The position numbers and the translations under genes were made by a program. Shown here in pieces: positions 22,661 through 30,890 of a stretch of 33,016 nucleotides of DNA (position 1 is its first letter; each line of letters starts with the position of its first letter). This DNA is from Myxococcota bacterium (GTDB lineage: Bacteria; Myxococcota_A; UBA9160; SZUA-336), in contig DATKAO010000026.1 of the NCBI GenBank assembly GCA_035498015.1, forward strand, positions 1 through 33,016, read 5' to 3'. Under the pieces are notes generated by a model. It was given only the letters and a program-made list of their open reading frames with translations, ran no database searches and was not told the DNA's origin.

Positions 22661-23449
22661 ATGGGGGAGCCCGCGATCTCGATGCCCGTGCTGGGCGCGT
22701 TCGCGTTCGTGCTGGGCGCCTGCATCGGCAGCTTCCTGAACGTCGTGGTGTGGCGCCTGCCGCGCGGCGAGTCACTCGTGCGTCCGGGCTCGCACTGTCC
22801 CGCCTGCGACGCGGCCATTCCCGCCTGGGCGAACGTGCCGCTCCTGTCCTACGCGCTGTTGCGCGGGCGCTGCAAAGCCTGCGGCGCGCACATCTCGGCG
22901 CGCTACCCGCTGGTCGAGGCGCTGACGGGCGCGGTGTTCGCGGCGCTGATGCTGGTGCAGGGCCCCACGGCGCGGCTTTTGGTCGACTGGGCGCTCGCGG
23001 CCGCGCTGATCGCGGTGACCTTCATCGACGTCGACCACCACATCATCCCGAACTCGATCACCATCCCGGGCCTGGCGATCGGCCTGTTCCTGTCGCTCGT
23101 GGCGCCGCAGCTGGCGGTCGACTGGCGCGACGCGCTGCTGGGCGTGGTGCTGATCGGCGGCGGCATGTGGGCGATCTCGGCCGGCTACGAGCGCTTCTCG
23201 GGCAAGATCGGGCTGGGCATGGGTGACGTGAAGCTGGTGGCCATGCTCGCGAGCTTCCTCGGGCTCGAGGGGGCGCTGGGCGTGCTGATCGTCGGGTGTC
23301 TCGTGGGGATCGCGTACGGCGTGCTCATGCTGGCTTGGGTGAAGGGCGGGCGGGACACGCGCATTCCGTTCGGGCCGGCGCTGGCTGCGGCCGGGCTGGT
23401 GTTCCTGTTCCAGCCCAACTTCCTCGACCACTTCCTGGTCCGGCCGTGA
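22661..23449 (+). CDS. pilD: Prepilin leader peptidase / N-methyltransferase
   Basis: 262 residues, about seven to eight membrane helices. The cytoplasmic loop carries the two CxxC pairs of the methyltransferase-type form (C46/C49 and C71/C74). Aspartyl protease residues are D123 or D125 in FIDVDHHIIPNS and D189 in the GMGDVKL (GxGD) motif. It cuts the leader of PilA at G10/F11 and methylates the new N-terminal Phe. All expected catalytic residues are present. Its TGA overlaps the GTG of the following kinase gene. Confidence 0.96.
   Translation: MGEPAISMPVLGAFAFVLGACIGSFLNVVVWRLPRGESLVRPGSHCPACDAAIPAWANVPLLSYALLRGRCKACGAHISARYPLVEALTGAVFAALMLVQGPTARLLVDWALAAALIAVTFIDVDHHIIPNSITIPGLAIGLFLSLVAPQLAVDWRDALLGVVLIGGGMWAISAGYERFSGKIGLGMGDVKLVAMLASFLGLEGALGVLIVGCLVGIAYGVLMLAWVKGGRDTRIPFGPALAAAGLVFLFQPNFLDHFLVRP
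22769..22777. repeat. Exact copy of GAGTSACTC inside pilD
   Basis: GAGTCACTC flanked by C and G. It encodes Glu-Ser-Leu-Val with the rare-in-context codon TCA. It is one of six exact copies. Confidence 0.6.
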
Positions 23450-23537
23450 CCCGGCGCGTCGGCGTCCAGCTCGAGATCGTCGCGAACCTGTTCGTGATGA
23501 TGTTCGCGGGCGTGGCGCTGGTGGGCGTGGTGCTGCT

Positions 23538-23546
23538 GAGTCACTC
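23538..23546. repeat. Exact copy of GAGTSACTC
   Basis: GAGTCACTC inside the second kinase gene, 67 bp from the next exact copy at 23605. Confidence 0.6.
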
Positions 23547-23604
23547 GGCGGTCACCGTGCGAGACGAGGCGGTCGAGCGCCTGCGCATGGGCTCGCGCCA
23601 TCTC

Positions 23605-23613
23605 GAGTCACTC
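23605..23613. repeat. Exact copy of GAGTSACTC
   Basis: GAGTCACTC inside the second kinase gene; encodes Glu-Ser-Leu across three codons. Confidence 0.6.
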
Positions 23614-24946
23614 CTGGAGCGCGGCGTGAACGACCTGGCCGACCTGGCCGCGGTCGCACACACCTCCACTCCGCGGCTGGCCGGCGGCGAGTTCGCCGTG
23701 CTCGACGCGTCGGGCCGCCAGGTGCTGGGCCCGCCGTTCGACGCCGCCGGGCGCCAGCAGATCGCGGAGCTGGTGGAGCTGGCGCGCGCGCGCGGCGAGG
23801 TGCTCGAGCTGGGGAGTCTGTGGCGCGGCGAGCTGGCGCTCGTGACTCCGGTCCGCACGCACTCGGGCCAGGAGGGCTTCCTCGTGGGCCGCAGCCGCGG
23901 CGAAGAGTACCGCGCGCGGCTCGCGCCGCTGGTGGCGTCGGGCGTCGGCCTCCTGGTCATCGCCACGTCGGTGTTCGCGGGCTTCGGCGCCTGGCTGCTG
24001 CGGCGGCGGGTCGTCTCGCCCCTGGCCGAGCTCGCGCGCGGCACGCGGCGCGTGGCGGCGGGCGACCTGGCGGCGCGCATCGCCACGCAGGGGCCCGCCG
24101 AGCTCGAAGACCTGGCCGCGTCGTTCAACCGCATGGCCGAAGCGCTCGAAGCCGACCGCGCCGCGCTCGAGCGCGCCCAGGACGCGCTGGCGCGCGGCCG
24201 GCGCCTGGCGAGCGTGGGCCAGCTCGCGGCGGGGGTCGCGCACGAGGTCGGCAACCCGGTGGCGGCGATCCTGGGCTACGCCGAAATGTGTCAGCGGGAA
24301 CGCGGCGCGAGCGCGCGCTCGCGCGAGCTGGCGGAGCACATCGCGGACGAGGCGATGCGCATCCGCACGCTCGTGCGCGAGATGCTCGACCTGTCCCGCC
24401 CCGATGCGCTCTCGGTCGAGCGCGTGCCCGCGGCCGAGCTCTTGGAGCGCGTGGCGGAGCGCATGCGCCCGCAGCCGCTGTTGGCGGGCATCGAGCTCGC
24501 GTCGTCGCTCGCGCCGGAGCTGCCCCTTGTCGACGTGGACCGGCGCCGGATCGAGCAGATCTTCGTGAACCTGGTCGAGAACGCGGCGCACGCCCTGCGC
24601 GGGGTGACCGGCCCGAGGATCGAGCTCGCCGCCGAGCGCGCGCGTGATCCCGCGCGGCCCGCGCGCCGGGCATCGGATCGCACGGACGAAAGTCACGCGG
24701 CCGAGCGCGCGCCGGACTCCGTCGCCTTCACGGTCACCGACAACGGCCCGGGCATCGACCCCGAACACCTGCCGTACGTGTTCGACCCGTTCTTCACCAC
24801 CAAGGAGCCCGGCGAGGGCTCGGGCCTGGGCCTGTGGAACGCACACCGGCTGGCCGAGCTCCTGGGCGGAAGACTCGAAGTCGCGAGTCAGTCCGGCCGG
24901 ACTTGCTTCAGATTGGTGTTGCCGGCGGCCGATACGAACGCCGGCC

Positions 24947-26383
<1,437 letters not shown>

Positions 26384-26422
26384 GGCACCTCGCAGCGTTC
26401 TTGCTGCCGGGTGGAGGTCGCC

Positions 26423-27592
26423 ATGTCGAAGCGAGTCATCGCAATCGCGATCGCACTGGCGTGCGCGGCGTGCGGCGGCTCGGACCCGACGCCGCCCGCG
26501 TCGAGCGCACAGCCGGCGGCGTCTGCCAAGCCCGCGGGAAACTCCGAGCCGGAGATCGTGAGCGCCACGCTCTCACCGGAGCCGGCCGGCGCCGGTGACT
26601 CGGTGTCGATCGACGTGAACGCGCGCGACATCGACCGCGATCGCCTGCAGACCACGATCGAGTGGTACCGCAACGGCGAGCTCGACGCCTCGCTGCAGGG
26701 CGTGTCGATTCCGGGAAACACCTTCAACCGCGGCGACCGCGTGTACGCCGTGGCGCACGTCTCCGACGGCCTGCACGAGGTGAGCAAGGCGACCAATCCG
26801 CTCACGATCGGCAACGCCGTGCCCAAGGTGCGCGGGGTCTCGATCGGCCCGTCGAGCGCGACCGCCTCAGACGTGCTCGAGGCCCAGGCCACGGCGCAGG
26901 ACGCGGACGGTGACTCGATCGAGCTCTCGTACCGCTGGTTCAAGAACGGCCAGCCGCTCGAGGGCGCGACCGACGCGCGCCTCCCGGCCGGCCGCGTGCG
27001 CCGCGGCGACAAGCTCGCGGTCGAGGTCTCCGCCAGCGACGGCACGGACCAGAGCGAGTGGGTGCGCTCGCAGGACTTCGTGATCGCGAACGCCCAGCCC
27101 GTGATCACCTCGCAGCCGGGCTACGAGATGGGCCCGACCGGCGTGTACAGCTACGAGATCTCGGCCAAGGACGCCGACGGCGACACACCGCTGCGCTACG
27201 AGCTGGTGAGCGGGCCGACCGGCATGGCGATCGACGACGCCACGGGCGCGGTCACCTGGACCGTCCCGCAGGACGCGAAGGCCAGCAACCCGATCGAGGT
27301 CGCCGTGACCGACGGCTTCGGCGGCCGCGCGACCCAGCGCTGGGTGCTCTCGGTCGACTGGAACCAGGCGCCAGCGGCGCCGGCTGGCGAGAACGGCGAG
27401 GACAAGGCGCCGGCGAACGCCAAGCGCGCCGCCGCGAACGGCGAGAAGCCCGCCGCCGCCGCCAAGTCGAGTGACTCGAAGAAACCGCAGGCCGCCAAGC
27501 CGCAGCGCGCGCAGCCGCAGCGCGGCGACGGCGACGACCTCGATCGTGATCAGGGGGAGGAGTACCGGCAGGAGAAGGAAGAGGAGTTCTAG
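26423..27592 (+). CDS. Putative lipoprotein with three Ig/cadherin-like repeats
   Basis: 389 residues from ATG 26423 (GGAGG at 26413-26417). An N-terminal signal segment (MSKRVIAIAIALACAAC) offers C14 as a lipidation site, a loose lipobox match. Three repeats of about 90 residues follow (about 42-132, 133-224, 225-312), each with an acidic loop of DxDxD form at D69-D73, D160-D164 and D250-D254. The first two also share W-Y/F-R/K-NG, R-G-D-K/R and a SDG near the end; the third reads like a cadherin/He_PIG-type fold. The tail (about 315-389) is Ala/Lys/Pro/Gln-rich and ends strongly acidic. I do not recognise a named family. Being between the second regulator and the pilM operon, it may be a calcium-dependent cell-surface or periplasmic partner of the pilus; that is inference. 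Confidence 0.75.
   Translation: MSKRVIAIAIALACAACGGSDPTPPASSAQPAASAKPAGNSEPEIVSATLSPEPAGAGDSVSIDVNARDIDRDRLQTTIEWYRNGELDASLQGVSIPGNTFNRGDRVYAVAHVSDGLHEVSKATNPLTIGNAVPKVRGVSIGPSSATASDVLEAQATAQDADGDSIELSYRWFKNGQPLEGATDARLPAGRVRRGDKLAVEVSASDGTDQSEWVRSQDFVIANAQPVITSQPGYEMGPTGVYSYEISAKDADGDTPLRYELVSGPTGMAIDDATGAVTWTVPQDAKASNPIEVAVTDGFGGRATQRWVLSVDWNQAPAAPAGENGEDKAPANAKRAAANGEKPAAAAKSSDSKKPQAAKPQRAQPQRGDGDDLDRDQGEEYRQEKEEEF
27469..27477. repeat. Exact copy of GAGTSACTC in an extended palindrome
   Basis: GAGTGACTC extends symmetrically to 13 bases (27467-27479, TCGAGTGACTCGA), the longest symmetric copy in the window. It lies in the low-complexity tail of the lipoprotein gene. Confidence 0.6.
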
Positions 27593-27769
27593 CGGGGCGC
27601 GCTGCGGGTCGCTGAAGCCAACCTTGGGGTCGACAAGCCTCAAGTCGGTATTTCGGCCCGCCGATCAAGCGCGAAACGGATGGCCGGGATCTCATCGTGA
27701 TCCAAGTCACCCGCGGCCTCGATGCAAGGGGAACTCAGGTCTTCTGCCGGCTCTAAACGGAGGGGCTCA
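27593..27769. other. Intergenic region upstream of the HTH-pilM operon
   Basis: A 177-bp gap that probably holds the promoter for the HTH-pilMNOPQ genes. I see no convincing -24/-12 element and only a poor -35/-10 pair. An inverted repeat GGATC-N7-GATCC occupies 27687-27703, about 67 bp before the HTH start. No terminator hairpin follows the lipoprotein gene. Confidence 0.4.
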
Positions 27770-28024
27770 GTGGCCAGTAACAACGTTCGGCGGATACGCG
27801 AGGCGCTCATGATGAGCAAGGCCGAGCTCGCGCGTAAGGCCGGCCTCTCGACCCTCACGATCGACCGCGTCGAGGCCGGCAAGACCTGCCGCCTCGACAC
27901 CAAGCGCAAGATCCTGCATGCGCTCGGCCTGCGTGTCTCCGACAAGGACTCTGTCTTCGGCGATCGCCCCGTCGATCACCTGCTCGCCACTCACAGCGCG
28001 GACGCGCTGTCGGACGGGAACTGA
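27770..28024 (+). CDS. Small XRE/Cro-type helix-turn-helix protein
   Basis: 84 residues from GTG 27770, with GGAGGGG at 27759-27765; the upstream in-frame extension of 16 residues lacks a ribosome site. Residues 5-55 form a compact HTH_3 domain: NVRRIREALMMSKAELARKA, recognition helix LSTLTIDRVEAG, then KRKILHALGL. It ends with a 30-residue unstructured tail. The stop is 7 bp before pilM, so it is almost certainly co-transcribed with pilM-N-O-P-Q. Possible roles are autoregulation of this operon or linking DNA-bound control to pilus assembly; the sequence does not decide. Confidence 0.85.
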   Translation: MASNNVRRIREALMMSKAELARKAGLSTLTIDRVEAGKTCRLDTKRKILHALGLRVSDKDSVFGDRPVDHLLATHSADALSDGN

Positions 28025-28031
28025 GGCACGC

Positions 28032-29099
28032 ATGGCACTGTTCGGAAACAAGACGGTCATCGGACTCGACATCGGCTCTTCGACGGTGAAGGCGGTCGAG
28101 CTGGAGCCGCACGGCGGCAGCTACCGCCTGCGCGGGTTCGGCTTCGCGTCGCTCCCGCCCGAGGCGATCGTGCAGGGCTCGTTCATGAACGCGCCCGCGA
28201 TCTCGGCCGCAATCTCCGAGGCCTGCTCGATGGGCAGCTTCAAGTCGAAGGAAGTGGTGACCTCGATCTCGGGTCACTCGGTGATCGTCAAGCGCATCTC
28301 GCTCCCCGCGCAGAGCAAGGAGGAGCTGGAAGAGACGATCCGCTGGGAGGCCGAGCAGTACATCCCGTTCGACATCAACGAAGTCAACATCGATCACCAG
28401 ATCCTGCGCGAGACCGGCATCGACGGCCAGATGGACGTGCTCCTGGTCGCCGCCAAGAAGGACCTGATCGACGACTACCAGAGCGTGATCACCGAGGCGG
28501 GTCTCTCGCTCGTGGTGATGGACGTCGACGCCTTCGCGGTCGGCAACATGTACCAGCACAACTACGAGCCGGCCGACGACACCACCGTGGCGCTGCTCGA
28601 CCTGGGCGCCTCGGTCATCAACATGAACGTGATGAGCGGCTCCGTGCCGGTCTTCACGCGCGACATCACCTCGGGCGGCAATCAGTACACCGAGGAGATC
28701 CAGAAGACGCTGGGCATCACCTTCGAAGAGGCGGAGCGCATCAAGATCGGCGGCCGGCCGGGTGAGACGTCGAAGGACGTCGTGCCGCAGGAGGTCGAGG
28801 AGGCCATGCGCGAGGTCTCCGAGACCATGCTCGGGGAGATCCAGCGCTCACTCGACTTCTACCGCGCGACCGCCTCCAGCTCGCGCATCGAGCGCGTGCT
28901 CCTGTGCGGCGGCGCCGCGCGCGTGCCCGGCCTCGACCGGATCTTCCACGACAAGCTCGAGATCGCCGTCGACATCGCGGACCCGTTCCAGCGCGTCGAG
29001 ATCGGCTCCTCGGCGGGCGACGAAGACCGACTCCGCGAGCTGGGTCCGGCTCTGTGCACCGCGATCGGACTCGCCATGCGGCAGGGGGACGACAAGTGA
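28032..29099 (+). CDS. pilM: Type IV pilus assembly ATPase-fold protein
   Basis: 355 residues, an FtsA/actin-like protein that lies on the cytoplasmic face. The phosphate-1 loop is IGLDIGSSTVKAVEL near the N-terminus, phosphate-2 is VALLDLGASVINMNV, and the adenosine-binding segment is RVLLCGGAARVPGLDRIF. It binds the short cytoplasmic N-terminus of PilN, whose INLLP motif is encoded immediately after. ATG 28032 has GAGG upstream. The TGA overlaps the pilN GTG by 4 bp. Confidence 0.96.
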   Translation: MALFGNKTVIGLDIGSSTVKAVELEPHGGSYRLRGFGFASLPPEAIVQGSFMNAPAISAAISEACSMGSFKSKEVVTSISGHSVIVKRISLPAQSKEELEETIRWEAEQYIPFDINEVNIDHQILRETGIDGQMDVLLVAAKKDLIDDYQSVITEAGLSLVVMDVDAFAVGNMYQHNYEPADDTTVALLDLGASVINMNVMSGSVPVFTRDITSGGNQYTEEIQKTLGITFEEAERIKIGGRPGETSKDVVPQEVEEAMREVSETMLGEIQRSLDFYRATASSSRIERVLLCGGAARVPGLDRIFHDKLEIAVDIADPFQRVEIGSSAGDEDRLRELGPALCTAIGLAMRQGDDK

Positions 29100-29719
29100 T
29101 TCGAATCAATCTCCTTCCCGTCCGCGAAGCGCGCCGCGCCGCGAACCTGCGCAAGCAGGGCATGCTGCTCGCGATCGCAGCGGGCGCCGGCGTCGGCATC
29201 TGTCTGTTGATCTCGACCTGGATGGCCGCGCGCATCGCCCACGAGCGGGCGCTGATCGCCAAGAGCGAAGCCGACCTGAAGAAGCTCGAGAGCACGCTGG
29301 CCGAGGTCAAGAAGTACCAGACCGAGCAGGAAGAGATCGAGAAGAAGCTCGCGATCATCGACCAGATCGAGGCCGCGCGCTTGGGTCCGGTCAAGATCAT
29401 GGACGAGCTGGCGACGCGCATGCCCCAGCGCGTGTGGCTCACCAAGATCGTCGAGAAGAACGGCACGCTCGAGCTCGAAGGCCGCTCGATCGACGCCGAG
29501 GTCGTGGCCGACCTGGCCGCGACGCTCGAGGAGTCACCGATACTCTCGGGGGTGGACCTCCAGGAGACTCACCTCGAAGAGGTCGACGGTCTCAAGCTGT
29601 CCGCCTTCAAGATGACCGCGCAGTACCCGTTCCTGAAGAACCAGTCCGAGGCCAAGAAGGCCGGCAAGCCCATGGCGGGCCGGCCTGCTCCCGCCGGCAA
29701 GAAGCCGGGCGGCGACTGA
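29096..29719 (+). CDS. pilN: Type IV pilus alignment-complex protein
   Basis: 207 residues. The cytoplasmic tail begins VIRINLLPVREARRAANLRK with the conserved INLLP motif that docks in PilM, followed by one membrane helix (about 22-45), a coiled coil (about 50-90) and a periplasmic ferredoxin-like domain. The C-terminal tail is Lys/Pro/Gly-rich. GTG 29096 overlaps the pilM stop, and the INLLP motif fixes this start. It heterodimerises with PilO in the inner membrane. Confidence 0.95.
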   Translation: MIRINLLPVREARRAANLRKQGMLLAIAAGAGVGICLLISTWMAARIAHERALIAKSEADLKKLESTLAEVKKYQTEQEEIEKKLAIIDQIEAARLGPVKIMDELATRMPQRVWLTKIVEKNGTLELEGRSIDAEVVADLAATLEESPILSGVDLQETHLEEVDGLKLSAFKMTAQYPFLKNQSEAKKAGKPMAGRPAPAGKKPGGD

Positions 29720-29731
29720 GAGAGGCGAGTC

Positions 29732-30379
29732 ATGGCGATCGGCCAGAACATCGACGCCCAGAAGCTGCTGCAGAAATTCGAGCGGATGCCCGCGCCCATG
29801 CGCAGCGCCGTGCTCGGCGCGATCGCGCTGGCAGTCATCGGCCTGTACATGGTGCTGTTCTTCGGTTCGAACCAGGCCCAGCTCCGCACCCTGCAGACGC
29901 GCCACGCGAAGGTCGAGCAGGACATCTCGGCCGCCAAGGCGGTCGCGAACAACCTCGACGCCTTCAAGCGCAAGCGCGAGGAGCTGGGCCAGCAGCTCCA
30001 GGCCGCGCTCGAGAAGCTGCCCGAGTCGAGTGACCTGCCCGCGCTGCTCACGAACATCTCGACGCTGGGCAAGAAGTCGGGGCTGGAGATCCAGACCTTC
30101 AAGCAGGGCAAGAAGATCGACCGCGGCTTCTACTCGGAGCAGCAGATCGAGCTGCAGTTCACCGGCTTCTACCACGACATCGCGCTGTTCTTCGATCGGG
30201 TGGCAAGTCTCTCGCGCATCGTGAACCTGACCGAGCTCACGTTCGACGTGGAAAAGGACACCGGCGAGAGCCCGACGCTCAAGGTCAAGGGCATCGCGGC
30301 GACCTTCTACTTCAATGACTCGTCGAAGACCACGCCGGCCGCACCTGCGGCGGGCGCGGCGCCGGCGAAAGGAACCTGA
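29732..30379 (+). CDS. pilO: Type IV pilus alignment-complex protein
   Basis: 215 residues. A short cytoplasmic N-terminus, a membrane helix at about 28-48 (VLGAIALAVIGLYMVLFFG), a coiled coil (about 50-95) and a periplasmic domain with the family segment LPESSDLPALLTNISTLGKK and the later FTGFYHDIALFFDRVASLSR. It pairs with PilN and contacts PilP. It lies 12 bp after pilN and 1 bp before pilP. The Ala/Pro tail is non-conserved. Confidence 0.95.
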   Translation: MAIGQNIDAQKLLQKFERMPAPMRSAVLGAIALAVIGLYMVLFFGSNQAQLRTLQTRHAKVEQDISAAKAVANNLDAFKRKREELGQQLQAALEKLPESSDLPALLTNISTLGKKSGLEIQTFKQGKKIDRGFYSEQQIELQFTGFYHDIALFFDRVASLSRIVNLTELTFDVEKDTGESPTLKVKGIAATFYFNDSSKTTPAAPAAGAAPAKGT

Positions 30380-30380
30380 G

Positions 30381-30890
30381 ATGAGGCAGCTCCGTACCCT
30401 GCGCTGCGCGCTGGCCCTGGGCCTGGCCCTCGCCGTCTCGGCGTGCGGCAGCAAGGACAAGGTGGATCCGAACGCCAACAAGGCGGCGGTCGCGAAGCCT
30501 CAGAAGGCGGAGCCCGCCATGCCCGTCGCGGCGGCGTATCACTACGACCCGACGGACAAGACGGACCCGTTCAAGAGCTACATCCGCCGCGAAGTGACTC
30601 TGGAGAACGACTCGTCCTCGTCGCCGCTGGAACGCTTCGACCTGTCGCAGCTGATCGTCATGGGAATCATCTGGGGCGTCGACGAGCCGCGCGCTCTGAT
30701 CAAGGACCCGACGGGCAAGGGTTACATCGTGAAGGCCGGCACGCCGATCGGGAAGAACAAGGGCCGGATCCTGCGGATCGAGGACAACAAGGTGGTGGTC
30801 AAGGAGACCTACCTCGACCACCTCGACCGAGCGACGACCAAAGAGGTGGAGCTCGAGCTCTACGCCAACGGAAGGAAGGACGGAGCATGA
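30381..30890 (+). CDS. pilP: Type IV pilus assembly lipoprotein
   Basis: 169 residues. A lipoprotein signal ends in VSAC (Cys about 24), followed by an unstructured stretch and a beta-rich periplasmic domain with YDPTDKTDPFKSY, LERFDLSQLIVMGII, ALIKDPTGKGYIVKAGTPIG and VVVKETYLD, all typical of PilP. It links the PilN/PilO ring to the secretin PilQ. The ATG follows the pilO stop by one base; its own TGA overlaps the pilQ ATG. Confidence 0.95.
   Translation: MRQLRTLRCALALGLALAVSACGSKDKVDPNANKAAVAKPQKAEPAMPVAAAYHYDPTDKTDPFKSYIRREVTLENDSSSSPLERFDLSQLIVMGIIWGVDEPRALIKDPTGKGYIVKAGTPIGKNKGRILRIEDNKVVVKETYLDHLDRATTKEVELELYANGRKDGA

Noticed and set aside
27620-27656. Possible sigma70 promoter (TTGGGG and TATTTC)
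   Set aside because: Spacing is 19 bases and both hexamers are poor, so it is not listed as a feature.
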